Assembly: GCF_004027225.2 (NCBI RefSeq) | Contig: NC_044278.2 | Span: forward strand, 94,046,743 to 94,110,742 | Origin: Strigops habroptila | Lineage: Eukaryota > Chordata > Aves > Psittaciformes > Psittacidae | Length of the DNA stretch: 64,000 nt | Direction of reading: 5' to 3' | Part shown: positions 34,378 through 47,800 of the stretch, in pieces | Numbering within the stretch: position 1 is the first letter of the stretch | How the letters are laid out: each line of letters starts with the position of its first letter | The notes under the pieces: generated by a model | Databases searched by the model: none | The model's input: the letters and a program-made list of their open reading frames with translations, nothing else | Told to the model about the DNA's origin: nothing | Position numbers and translations under genes: made by a program

Positions 34378-37300
34378 CGGAGCTGTGTGTTACTTAGAGA
34401 GCAGCAAAGGAACCATCAGGGCAACAACTCAATGGCAGAAGAGAACTGCCACTGAGCACTGATTGACATAAAAAATATGAACAAAATGAGAACATTATTA
34501 AGTGATGCTGGTCCTAATTCAGAATTTTCCCATGCTAAGCTGTGTAAAGTCTACAGATATCACCTTACCAGTACACAGAGCTCCTCTATTTCCTGTCTTG
34601 TTTAATGAACAGCTTCTTAGGTTTTTGGATAAATTTTAACTCTGACATTGCTCACCACACAGCAGGCAATAAGGCTGGTGCTCATGCATTCATTGTGCTA
34701 CTTTCTGCTGCTCACATTGCTTGCCTTAAAAGTGCTGAATGTAAAGTGGCTGAGCAGCCTCAAGGAAAACACTCCCAAATGCTTGAGTCCATTTTCCAGG
34801 CAGTGGTGGAGGCTGCCAGAAGCAACAGAAGATGTAGAGCTGGGCAACCACAGTGGCAACTCAACACATGGGTTTGCAAGATCGGAGGCACCAGGATCCA
34901 TTTCTGCATCAAGCTGAAAGTAGCGATAGCTGAGTACTTGCTCTAGGACCAGTCCTGCTCATGTGCCTTTTGCAGCCACCTGCCAGTATCAGGGTCCTGT
35001 TTTCCAAGCAGGAAGCAGATGGAAGCTGCTTCTCAGTTAGGCAGCAATGGATACCAAGACCTGAAGTTTTTGGTGAGGCTCACGGCAGAATCAAGCTGCA
35101 CTTAGAAAGAGGAGTGATTTCAGCTTGGGGTTTTGGTTAAGTTCCACCCCTGGAGGAAGTAGAAACATGACTTTATCTGTACAGGAGAACAGCAGACAGC
35201 CATACTGCTTGTTATCCTCTTTTTAAGGTCAGAATAAGTGGTTTCTAGCCAGGATAGATGATATACAAGAAGGTGTAAAATCCTCATCATGCACCTAATT
35301 ATGTTTTACTACACTGTGGGGGGATATTTCCTTCTGAGTCCATCTGCTGATCAGGCTGTACCCTGAAGCACATGGATTGATTGCCCTCATGGTTTTTTCT
35401 CCTACTTAGAGTAACTGCTGATGCTTTATTTTTATTCGTATGAATGTTTAAGCCTTTTTGAAGCATTGAAAATTATGATTAATTGTGCAATGAAAATCAA
35501 TAATAGAAGGCCTTACAAAGCCAGCTTGATTTGGGAGTGAATCCCAGACAGCTGCTTTCTCTAAGAGTGATGGAAGAAGTTGGAGAAAAGCAACAGCAAA
35601 AAATTCCAGATCCTGTTTTTTTGTGATGTTTGTCATAGGTTTAACTCCTTCAGCATCTGCTGGGAACTTCATTACAGGCTTCTATTACCAGTTCATGAAA
35701 GCAAAACCTCAAGTCCCTGAAATAAACAAGAATACCCAATTAAGCAGAGGCACATTGAAAAGTGAGAATGTTTATACTCCTGTAACAGAATGCAGCTATT
35801 CCCACACCACCATGTCCATGACAGATATATTTTTCAAGGGAGATTATAGAGATAGAAATGAAGATCTAGTAAGGCATTTACTATAGTGTTCCTGACAACA
35901 GGACTTATTCCCTTTTGCACACTGGCAGCTGCTAGTGTTTTGCCTAGGGTTAAATATCCCTATTTTTCTCCATTTCCCAGAGGAGAGCATTTTCAGAACT
36001 CGTGCATGGCAGTCTCTAAACCTCCAGACAGAGCGAGTGCCATCTCGTGGTTAGCTCTCCGTGCTGCACTGGTCCAGGGCTGGTGCAGAGGCTCAGAGAG
36101 TGTCCCAGAATGCCGCCTGGGGAGCAGGGTACTAGCAAAGGGGAGGTCTGTACGGCAGGGCGCCTGGCTCCAGTGCTGAGGAGCAGGAAAAGAAGCCCCT
36201 TTCACAAAATATGCTTCGAGTAACAGTGTACATCACCGGAGCCTGAGCTAGAGGCAGGTTTTGATCTCTGTGGACCCTGAAGCCCTACACCTTGCCACTG
36301 TGAAATGCACGATTTGTGAAAACTTCCTCTCCCTGCCTCTCTCAGCAGGCTCCTCTAAAATTCCTATCCCTGTGCAAAAAACTGAGTTGCTAAGGGCTGG
36401 TGAATGGGAAATGTGTGAAAATGCCTTCTTCTCTCTGCAGATAGCAACTGCTTGCATTTGTCTGGGACCTAGGGAAAAGCCTCTCCTCTTACCCTGGTGC
36501 TGTTACTGTCTCCCATCCATAACCTACTTCATGCCTCACGTCTATCCTTCAGTCTGGGGTGAGGGCATCTCCCTGAGATGGGGAACCCGGAGCAAGGCTG
36601 TTCTCAGGCAGGATTACTTGGCCTTTCCAGATCTACTATCTGTATCAAGCCAAAAATGGCCCCTTGTAGTTCGCAAACATGCATGCAACACACACAAAAC
36701 ACGTGGTCATCCTACCCAAAAGAAATACTGTGGTCTGCAGTTTCCTCTCTCTGGTTTACCTCTGCAGGACTCTCAAGTAAAGCAACATAAGGGAAGAACA
36801 GCCACCTTTTCAGTGCCACCCCTCTTGAATGGTAACAGCAGATCCTACGCCTGGGAAGAGTAGCAACAGCATAGGGGTAATGCTCTGGTAACTCCCCCTT
36901 GCTGGGCAATAATCTGGGGTGACGTCTCCATTGTGTAATACTAGAGATGTTCTCCTTCTCTGACAGCACTGGGAAATACTGTGACCAGATGAAATGGGTC
37001 TTAGGACACTGCACCTTTCCCACTCTGTATTAAATACATAGGTTTGTGAGAGGAACAGGGTGGCCAGATCTGATCAGGAGCAGGATCTGAACATCAGTAC
37101 AGAAACAAAGTACTATGTTTGCACTGCAGAATGCTAAAAGAGCCAAAGTTTGTGGGTATATGAGCGAAGGAAGCCAATGATGGGTATTGCACTGAGTGGG
37201 GAAAGTCATACTGGGTCAGGCTGCAGGTCCAGCCAGCACAGAGTCCCATCTTTGGCAGCATCACAAAGTGGCATGTTCAGAAATTACCTTGGAAATAATT

Positions 37301-37473
37301 CTTCCTGCTTTCTGCCATCTGCAGTGTAACAATGTGGAGGACACGTCCTTAGTGAGCCCACAACTGTTTGGGTTTTTTTAAATCTGTCCCTATTTCAGCT
37401 CTATGATACACTCTTCCCCATTAGCACATGCATTACTAAAAGCAAAGACTAGACATTTGGCTTTATAGAACAT

Positions 37474-37479
37474 TTTATT
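37474..37479 (-). terminator. LCP1: LCP1 polyadenylation signal (distal)
   Basis: AATAAA on the minus strand within AAATAAAATG. A second AATAAA lies 40 bases upstream in the transcript (37514-37519). Either could be used. Confidence 0.5.
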
Positions 37480-37542
37480 TGGAGAGACTTCTCACGTCAT
37501 TGAATATTGGTTCTTTATTAAGGCAATTCTGGAAAGGCTGGA

Positions 37543-37562
37543 GGGGAGGGAAGGAGGGAGGG
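37543..37562 (+). other. G-quadruplex motif near LCP1 3' end
   Basis: Four runs of three or four G with loops of 1, 5 and 1 bases, on the plus strand. That is the template strand for LCP1, 25 to 90 bases before the two candidate polyadenylation signals. Confidence 0.7.
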
Positions 37563-38704
37563 AACTGAGATTGCATCAACGGGATTGCATTAAGGCAAAA
37601 TTCCCTCCTTCTGCATTTCACCACAGTAAAATCCACATAAAGGCAAGAACAGTAAATGAATCATGCCAAGAAAGAGATTCAGTGCAAATATAGCCCACTG
37701 ACTATCCATAGACAGGGCTAGGTCCTCGACTGAGGCAAATTGACAGTGCCTTGTTAGCTGCAAAGCAATGCTGATTTAGCTCTCTTGAGGATCCCAGCCT
37801 AGGTTCAGGGAAGCATTTTAACATATGTTTTATATGCAAGCACAGTTTTAAGTGGCTCTCCTGAATCCAGGCCACAGCCCTTGGAGTACAAGTCTGTGAA
37901 GTTACCAGAGTTTAATTTGTATTAGCTACACAAGTATGTCACTCTGTGTTCCTTTGGTTCGCTTCTTATCATATTGCTACCAACTGAGTGTATCCCCTTA
38001 GTTTCTTTAACATGGCTTTCATTTCTATCATGCTTTGCAATCTGCTTATAAGTGTATTATGACATAGAGTAACGCCTCTGACAGCAGAGGTGGAACTTGC
38101 AGGGAAAAGTACTGCTCTGTTCACATACCAGCAACACATTGCAGACCCCAGACACTTCTCTCTTTCCGCAAGAATTTCCTAGGAGGATCCTACCATTCAA
38201 AAAATACAGTCACTAGTACTTGAATTGGCTTAGGGATACCCTTTTGTTATCCCAGGTGCAAACTGAAGGGAAGTATGGAAGAAGCATTTGGCAGAAATGC
38301 TACCAAAAGCATGAAGACATTTTCAGGCAGAAGCAGTATATAACATTTCATAATCCTAAAAGCTGTCTTTATCTCCCAAGATGAAGATCTCCAGGTGAAC
38401 TCTGACAGAATACCCTGGTATCCATTAATAAAAGTATGAAAACTTATTCAGAAATATGAAGTAGTTATAGCTAGCAAAATGGAAAATAAGGAGAAAAAAA
38501 AAAAAGTCAACCACATATTACTGTTCAAAAGAAAATATTTCCTGGATACATGTGGATACACAACTTTAGTATGATCTGGAACTGTGTTAACATTCATGCC
38601 TTTAAAGCACGAGCACTCTGCATATTCCTTGATACGGAGAAGAGCATCCAGTTTGAGGGAATCAAAAGGGTGAATACCAGGCATCAGTACAAATATTTTA
38701 CGCT

Positions 38705-38837
38705 TTAAACTTTCTTCATGCCTTTTCCCATAAGGCAAGCAAACACTGTCATGACCATTTTGGGTTTTACTTCAACCAGGTCTTCTGGAAGGGCATAGAC
38801 TCTTGCTCCAATTTTTCTTGCCATAGAGATAGCATAC
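38705..38837 (-). CDS. LCP1: LCP1 exon 16 (C-terminus)
   Basis: 133 nt: one base, residues 582-624 and the TAA at 38707-38705. Encodes [19 protein letters not shown] and ends MGKGMKKV, the end of CH4. Acceptor is aatgcag. Confidence 0.96.
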
Positions 38838-41800
38838 CTGCATTGCAGAGGTCAAACAAACAAGCAAACAAATTAGTCCAGTAGCATTAATTTTCCTTCT
38901 GTTAAGAAGTTTTTTATATGATCAATACCAGAGTTAGGAACTTACTTATTGATTCATCAAAAGTAAACTTTTCTATAGGAATGTATGAGCTTCGCAGAGA
39001 ACTGCATTTCTAGTAAAAGGTAGAATGTATTCCCAGATTGTTAGAACACTGATTATCTGCAGCATGGGAGACTGCAGGTCAAATTCTTGTATGAAACTTA
39101 TAGTGTCCCATCCCTTGAAAGATTATCCTCACAAGCAGCCATTCTGGCCTTGCTCCTGCTCAATCTCTGTGACTCGGTCTTTGCACACAAATAAGGATGG
39201 AAAGCAGAAGACTGATGTTGGTGGAGACTGGTGCTGTTGGAAATCAACATTCAGGGACTTCTCTTCTGCCTGAGTCACGCCCAGAATTTGCAAGCTGACC
39301 TTCCCATCTCCCTGTTCAAAGTGCACTGTTGCGTTGCTACTGGCTGTTCTATTTTTTTAACGAGAAAAACTAGAAAATCCAGGTTCTTCCCACTGGGAAA
39401 TTGTGAAATTCTCACCAAAATGCAGAGAAAGGGGGTTGGGATAACAAGAGGGAAGGGAACAGGAAAACATCAGCAGAGGGATGAAGAAATTAAATATGGA
39501 TAGAAGCACATGTGGGATTGCAAGGAAAGAAAGAGAACAGATAGTAGGAAATGGAAAGGAAAAAGAACAGTGGTCTTTATAAAAATGATGGCAACTCTGA
39601 CTATAGTTGCCACATAGTAAAGGAGAAGCTAAACTGATGATCAGCCTGGGAGGTGATCCATATAACTCTGAAAGGAAAGGGAGAAGTCCCCAGGATTGGC
39701 TCTCTGCTGGGTTTGCACTCAGGAGAAAAAAATCAATATCCATATCCAAAAACCCAGTTTTTCAGACATGAATCCTGTCCTCCCTCTTCTCTGTTAAATA
39801 TGCCCTTGTTCCACCTGTATGTGACTAAAGAGGTATCCTGACCTCTAATCACTGGTTTCCATGGCTCACTATTGTTGGCATTGTTCCCTGATCTCTGAAA
39901 GAGTTTTAAATTTAATAAGAGAAAATAGGAGTTTGTGAAGCCAAGTGACTTTGATCCCTTCAAGGAAATTATGAAGCAGGAATTATATATAACATTACAC
40001 ACTTCATTTCCATTGATAGTCTTTTTTACTGTCTAACTCCTAGCCTTCATGCTTCTAACTCTGGAGGTATTAGTTGAGGTTGTGCCAAATGAGAATGATA
40101 GCAGAGCAGTTTTCAAAGACAGAGCAGGTAACTTGTGTTAAGTGTCACTTGGCAGAAACGTACTTAGCATTATTTAGTTTCTCCTCATCATTCAGGTCCT
40201 CTGTTTTCAAGAGGTCGTATTTGATTGATCCTGGTTGAATGGCATCAATGAGATCCAGGACCGGCATGCTGGTGCTGATCTTGCTATCCTGCATAGATGA
40301 AAAATACAATTAGATGCAACAGGATGACATATCTCCCATAAAGCCTGAGTCTAAGCTCAAGAACAATGGACAGCTCAGTCAAATACCATTTAGATCATTC
40401 ACAAAGGGCTGTTTAGCATCATTTTTCGTCTAAACCAGACTAAGAACCCTTTAAAGGATTTAATCCCCCCCCCCCCCCCAATGGATAAGACATCATAGAA
40501 TCATAGAATCATTTAGGTTGGAAAAGACCTTTAAGACCAAGTCTGTTTAACCTAACACGACCAAGTCCACCACTAAACCATGTCCCTAAGTGCCACATCT
40601 ACACGGTGATTCCACCACTTCCCCGGGCAGCCTGTTCCAATGCTTGACAGCCCTTTCAGTAAAGAAATTTTTCCTAACATCCAATCCAAACCTCCCCTGG
40701 TGCAACTTGAGGCCATTTCTTCTTCTATCACTTGTTACCCGGGACAAGAGACCAACACCAATCTTGCTACAACCTCCTTTCTACATCGCTAGTTGTAGAG
40801 AGCGATAAGGTCCCCTCTGAGCCTCCTTTTCTCCAGGCTGAACAACCCCAGTTCCCCCAGCCCTTCCTCATCAGACTTGTGCTCCAGAACCTTCACCAGC
40901 TTCGCTGCCCTTCTCTGGACCCACTCCAGCACCTCAATGTCTCTTTTGCAGTGAGAAGCCCAGAGGTGAACATAGTCTTCAAGGTGCGGCCTCACCAGTG
41001 GCCGGGTGAGGGGGGCAATCACTGCCCTGGCCCTGCTGGCCACACTATATTTAATACAGGCCAGGATGCTGTTAGTCTTCTTGGTCACCTGGGCACGAGC
41101 TGGCTCATGTTCAGCCACCAGCACCCCCAGGTTGTTTTCTGCCAGGCATCTTTCCAGCCACTCTTCCCCAAGCCTGTAGCATTGCCTGGGGCTGTTGTGG
41201 CCCAAATGCAGGACCCAGCACTTTGCCTTGTTGAACCTCACACAGTTGTCCTCGGCCCATCAACCCAGCCTGTCCAGATCCCTCTGCAGAGCCTTCGTAC
41301 CCTCCAGCAGATCAATACTCCCGCCTAACTTGGTGTCACTGCGGACTTACTGAAGGTGCACTCAATCCCCTCCTCCAGATCCTAAAGATACTAAACAGAA
41401 CTGGCCCCAACACTGAGCCCTGGGGAACACCACTTGTGACTGGTCACCGACTGGGTTTAACTCCATTCACCACCAGTCTTTGGACTCAGCCATCCAGCCA
41501 GTTTTTTACCCAACAATTAGTGCAGCCATTCAAGCCATGAGCAGCCAGTTCCTACAGGAGAATGCTGTGGGAAATGGTGTCAAAGGCTTTACTAACATCT
41601 AGGTAGACAACATCCACAGCCTTTCCCCCCTCAACCAGGCAGGTCACCTTGTCATAGAATGCAATGTCATTAAAGCAAAAGATGCAGTGCTGGGCTAATG
41701 AACTTGCTTTCTGTGGGGAGATGATACTGATACATGTCTACTGATGGGAGGTGCAAGGGGGACCAGCTGTGTGTCTCCGAAGCTCATTATGTGAAGTCTG

Positions 41801-44800
41801 ATGGATCTGTCCTTGCCTCGTGCAAACTGCTGATTTACATCCACTGAGTGTTCCTCACCTTGGAAAGTGTTGCAGATGTGTTAGCAAAATTAAAAGCTCT
41901 CTGGAATTGGTCTGTCCTTTTGTTTATATGGTACCTTGCAAGATAGGGTGAGGTACCCCTGAATGGTACTACCAGATTATAAATGTATTGCGATTGTTCT
42001 TTTAAATACTGTCATTTGTAATTGCTGTTGTTTAATAATTGACAGCACAGCAACTCTTGCTTAGTTCCATTCATCATTCCTGCCCCACACTCTGATTTCC
42101 AATGTCAAACTGGCATTCAAGGTGTCTCCTGTCATGTTCATACCAAGTTTCTGTTAACTTTTCATAATAAAGCCCCTTGAATAAAATCCGTATATCTGAA
42201 CATGCCTTTAAAAGTGAATGAAAAATAATTAAACTATGTAGTTAATTATATAAAAAAAAGTAGTGTGTGCATGTATATGCATATATACATCTATATACAG
42301 GCAACATATGTAATATAAAACACACTGAATATGAGATTCCTAAGCAGAGACTTCTAACAAAAAACTATACCTTGAAACTGGAGATGGTCGAATCCTTCCC
42401 AGCTGCAGTCAGTGTTTCATTGACCCAGCTGACAATGATTTCATCATTGACCTTCTCTCCACCACCAATGTCTTCAAGGATATTCAGGGTGTACCTTAAG
42501 AGGGAAGCCAGGATATCTGCATTTGCTCAAAGCACAAAAATGTTTTACTATAACCTCAGAACCATCCTATACATGTGCAGCTTGACCGACATCACCCCAA
42601 CAGTCCTCTTAGACCTGATATTGCCCTGCTTCCCACACCTTCACAGTGTATATGAATTATATTGCAACATGATAATTAATCTAATGGGTCTAATTCCTCC
42701 CCAACTCCCTTATCACTGTTTTAGGAGTGTCAAAAGTTTTTAATTCTCAAAATTGTAAAAGGTCCCTTTTAGTTGATCTTGGTGTAAATGACTCATTCTC
42801 GTAGTGTTTAAAAAAATAATCACTGGCTTTAAGGCCAGAAGGGAATCATTATGCTCATCTGAGGCTGACCTTCTGCATAAACACAAGCCTGGAATATTTT
42901 GCTTATATGTCAGCATACACCTTGGAAAGACATCCAAAATTGATGGCAAGTAATCACATCCCTAGATTAATTAACTGCCTGATAAACCTTTACCTTGCTT
43001 TATAGACTGAATTTAGTCTGTGTTCAGTTCCTAAACACTGGGTCTCTTTACACCCAATTATGGAGCTCTTACACATGCACACAAACACACACATACACAG
43101 AGAATTACATTAAAGTGGGGAGAGCTACTTCACTGCATCCGCTTCAGGTAGCAGATTACAAACCTTCTGCATCAATTCCTTGTTTCCAGTACATTCTTCC
43201 CATTCTCTGATAGAGACCTTCAACTTATTTTTTTCTCTTCCATGCAGTGAATATTTATTCATGCTATACAGACAGTGACAATAATAACATTCTACATGAG
43301 CTGCCTGTAATGGCCTTGCCCGCAAGATGATGTGCTTCCTGATTGCACCCCAAACTAGGAGCGAGCAAAAGGTTACTCTGTCTTTGCATGTAAGTGCAAA
43401 CAGAGGAGTAAGAAAGCCTGTCGAGCATTCTCAGTGATAGCAGTAGGAAACTATCACAGTGCAAACTGAGTATATGGTTTGGAGTTTGTGTCTGGCTGCC
43501 ATACCTTCTCATCAACTGCCAGATTAAGGCCAGTGTGAGTGTACGGTTTCCTTCATTCAGATCTTGCCCAGCGATGCCAACAAGGGAAAATTTGGCTTGA
43601 TTCTTTCCCAGTTCCACTGCATAGTTGCAATTTTCAAGCTGTTAATGACAGGGTCAATTAGTGCAGTTCAAAAATATAGACAAAAAGAAGACAAGGCACT
43701 GTTACTTTAAATTCTTTGGATCCCTTAGTCCTGATCCTCCTGGGCAAAAAGGAGCTCTGGGGCTCTGTGATAATACAGCTGTTTGACTAACAGCAGCCAG
43801 TTACATCCCAAAAATACCATGGTAAAAACAGTTAACATAGAAGGAAATGTTATACTTCATCATCAGAGCCTGAAAACCAGATTTCCCTGGATAATACGAA
43901 TCTATGGGTCATGGGTACGTCCAACATCACAGCATTGCACCGAGACAAAGGATTAATGTCCCAGTCAATACTGTGGTCAGTTAATCACTCTGGCCTAACT
44001 GGATGGAATTACTCATCCAGATAGCTGGGAGAAAGCTTTGTATTTAGCAACAACTCTGTGATCAGTTCTTGAGGCATCTGGTCAAGAGTGCTTATCATCA
44101 CTGTCTTCATTGGATGTGGAGGGCAGTGATCCAGACAGCTTCAATTAAGCTGGTGCCATATGACTCATGGTGAAAATGCATTATAATCGGTGACTAAGAA
44201 GCAAAAGTGGCCTGCAAATACAGTTCTTAAATATTGACACCAAAGGTGTTGAGTCTTTTTTTCTTTACAAATATTATTCACCTGTCAAAAGAGCCAGTGA
44301 GTCAAATGTATGTTTCTTTTTCAGGATGAAAAATTATTCACTGACTAGACAAAAAATCATTTAATGTGCTGTACTTGGGACTTGAGAGCAACACAAGTGC
44401 CCACATTGCTGTTTGAAATGATATAGACATCCTTTGAGGATAGGGCATCACTACTGGAGCTGTTCCAGCTTTTTTTACCTTCTTCATGTTGCCACCCAGT
44501 TTAGGATATGGTGGTTTATTCACTCTGTTCCAGTCTACTGGCACTTTGATCTTTTCATAGAGCTGGAAGATGACCAAGGCATCTGACAGGTCACTGAAAA
44601 CAATAAAAAAGACATATTGTTGTCCAAAGATCAGAGGAAAGGAACCCAACTAAACTACTAGTGGGGGTAAACTTTGTTTTCTATTAAAAAAAAACCCAAA
44701 AAACCCAACAGAAAACCAAGCAACATATATTCTTATAGGATCCAAAAGTTTTTATGTTTTTTAAGCAATTTGGTGGCTGTATTTATCATCTGAAGAAAGT

Positions 44801-47800
44801 GCAATACCTCTTCTTACCTATATAAATGATTTACACGTGGATTAACACCCAGAGAGTTCATCCAGTTCCTGAACGTCCTCTCTTCCCTTGTCTCACCTAA
44901 AATAACAGATACATCAATCAACAGGCCTGCAAAACACAACGCTCCAGTAAAATAAGTGTCCTGTGATGAAACCGTAACTCAGAATTTACAGTGCACTGAA
45001 CCATAAACAGAAGGAGATACTGGTTGACATGTGAAATAAGAGAGCATGGTGCAGCATGTAATATTTCTTCATGCCCTATATATTATAGCATTTAGGCAGA
45101 TTGGCCTTGAAATGCCTTCAAGAATTCAAGAGCAGCCTGTGCCCTAGCATTTACAGTTTCACTATGAAGCTGAGAAAGAAGGGCCTGAAGCTCAGCAAAT
45201 GATCCATACAGCAGTGGTCCTGACCTCAACTCAGAACAAGCAGGCAGCAGGTTTATGCAAGATCTGGTTTTTAAATTATACTCGCAATTAAGGGAATGAT
45301 TCATTCCCTTAAATCAACTCTAATTTCAACTAACCAGCACATTCAGTAGTCGGTACTGGTTCAGACATCCCACAAACATTTTGTCTTTTAACATGCACTA
45401 TCCACAGAACAGACCCCAGAAACATGAGAAGCTACATGCAGGTGAAGAGCAGCCTCCCTTTGTCAAGGCTGCCTGTGTTAATGGTGCAGTGAAAATATCT
45501 GAAGGATGTGGGGTTAGGTTAACATATCATCAGCTCAGAGCTGGGAATTCTGTGGCATGGGTGGCCAGAAACATCCTTTATTTGCACTCTCCTCACCTTC
45601 AATAGCGCTCCAGTTGATGTCCTGGTTCTCTGGCTTATGCAGGGCAGGGTATTTGTTGAACAAGTTGGCGATGAAGGCCAAGTTTAGCTTTGGGTTCCCC
45701 CGTACAACGTCAGTGGCTGTGACGAACTGCCGGCAGCCCAGCCGCTCCGCCTGCTGCAGCATGCACTCTGCTCGCTGGACATCATCCTTCTCCTGCTCCG
45801 AGAGAAAACAGGGCCATCAGCCTCACCCCGCTGCCTGGCACTGCACATGAGACCCACTCAGGGTTTCCACGTGTGGAGCTAGGTGCGAGGCTGTTAAACC
45901 AGGTCCTTGTCAGATTTATAACTATTTCCTTTCCCACTTTTACAAACGTCAGGTCTATGTTTTCAAACGGGCTTTACCTACAATCCAGCCATCTCACCCT
46001 AATGCTGTTATGGTTATATTCCGTATAAAAGCAGATGTTTTGATGAAATTCCCAAAGAAATATATTTAAATATACTTGTTACATGTTAGTAGTTTATCAG
46101 TGTCATTCAATGGTTGCTGAAGTTTCAGCAATAATATCTAACAAAAGGCAAAACACATCGTTTAATTCTTTGAAAGCTTTGATTTCAGAAATACAAGATC
46201 GTTTTGCAATGCTCAAAAGAGTTTGCTTGTTCTGGCATCCCAGTGCAACTCTGTGTTGGCTGGCAATGCAAGTAACAGACAGAAAATATCGGCATTTACT
46301 CTAAACTTATCTCATTTTACCCTTAATCCTGACATGTCAATAGTAATAGCCGGAATGCCTTCTTCATCTCCCTTGGGGGCAACCTGGTTCAGCAGATGGT
46401 AATAAGCTCTTGAGTCCTGTGACAGACAGAGAAATTAAAGGGAGAAAAAATTACATCTAAAGCTCAGGTTCTGCATGCCAGTGCTCCCCTGAACAATGTG
46501 CCTGCATGCTTCGTTTTTATTACATCAATCTTTGGGCTACGTAATTAAATTAATTAAACTGGAAGCACTTAGCAATTCCTACTTTATGCTGTATTTGCCA
46601 GATCTATTTCTTCCCCAAGCCAATATATATATGCTGCAGAACACTCAGTGCCTGAGACAAAATGCTGTGTGTTGCACTTACAAAAAGGACAGCAACAACA
46701 AAGAGGTATTAGAATTGGCTTAATCTGAACATTAAATTAGAGATAAGAAAATGCATACCTTTATAATGCTGTAGAAGTCAGGCTGCTGAGCATTTGATAA
46801 AAGAAAATGCAGAAGGAGAAAGCAGATGTTTAAAGCGGATTTCAAAGCAATGCTGGAACAGTTATGGAAGAGAAAGCATAGTTTTCAAGGACAAAAGTTA
46901 AAACCGACAACAGTATCAGCATTTTTCAGGCAAAAGTGCAGGAAAAAGACAAGGATTTAGCATGTTGTGTCTAATCTTTTGTGAAACGTAATGTTACTTC
47001 TATGTGTGGAAAATATTAATCTCAAATAACTCAAAGAACTGAAAAAAAAGCTACATGTTAGTGTCCAGGGACTTGATAACTAACTCAACTAATACGCTTC
47101 AAAATATAAAGCAGATTACCTGAATTATTTTAAATCTTATACATCTGCATTACTACCCACCGTATCTAGAAAGCAGTTATTTATAACTGAAGTGAGGTGG
47201 GGAGACACACTTAATTAGAGAATGGCTGTAAAAGCTGAAGTCTTGGCCTCTGAGAGGTAAATGTGCACCTTATTTTCCAACTGTAAATATGGTAAGTGCT
47301 ATTTATCTTTCAGTTGCAGATAGGATTTAATCAGTTGCATTATAGAGCTCTCAGCCAGCATACAGAAAGATAGGAAAGACTCCATTCCCTTCTCTTTCCA
47401 TGGATATTCTCCAGTCACCTCCATCCAGTGAACCAAAACTCTAATAAAAATTATATTGTCAAATGTGACTCTCAGACTCTCCCGTTGTCTCCCCTGGTGT
47501 TTTTTCCTGTATGTCAAGTAAGTCATGGTAAATGACTTCCCATGCTTCAGTTCCTGGTGAACCCTACAGCCAGGCATCTCTGGAGCTGGGTTTTTCCCAT
47601 GCTATGGTGGGAGCAGGCAGGATGGGTCATGGCTGGTGAGATTGGTGTGCTGGCCATCCCCTGGTTTTCCTGGAAGCCAGCTCAGACACACTCACTGATA
47701 CATCCACTACAGCTCTAGGATGCTGGCCAGGCCTCACACTGTAGCATTAGCATCTGAAACTCACCAGAATGCACCACTGAGGTTCAGATACATTTGTCCA

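Larger units (their letters stand above)
27061..37454. other. Intergenic region CPB2-LCP1
   Basis: About 10.4 kb between the CPB2 5' end and the LCP1 3' end. I found no conserved coding exon, tRNA, rRNA or CR1 copy. It holds an A run near 29230-29245, a 20-base T run near 29919-29938, a 75-nt hairpin (33351-33425) and a nested inverted-repeat cluster (34307-34377). The longest open frame (plus 36261-36863, 200 codons) resembles no family I know and is near the length expected by chance. A long noncoding RNA here could not be seen from sequence. Confidence 0.65.
37455..38704 (-). other. LCP1: LCP1 3'UTR (approximate end)
   Basis: Runs from the LCP1 stop codon to the most distal AATAAA seen on the minus strand. 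About 1.25 kb, which is reasonable for plastin transcripts. No splice pattern or second open frame is apparent. The 3' boundary is inferred from the signals alone. Confidence 0.55.
40289..42370 (-). other. LCP1: LCP1 intron 14
   Basis: 2.1 kb, mostly occupied by a 1.17 kb CR1 copy in the same orientation as the gene, with a 15-base C run just beyond the CR1 3' end. Confidence 0.85.

Noticed and set aside
36261-36863. Possible unannotated protein gene of 200 codons
   Set aside because: Not annotated as CDS: no domain, no splice or conservation evidence, and the length is compatible with chance. Kept only as a low-interest observation.
40789-41328. Two long open frames on opposite strands
   Set aside because: The minus frame is CR1 reverse-transcriptase remnant and the plus frame is its shadow. 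Neither is a host gene.
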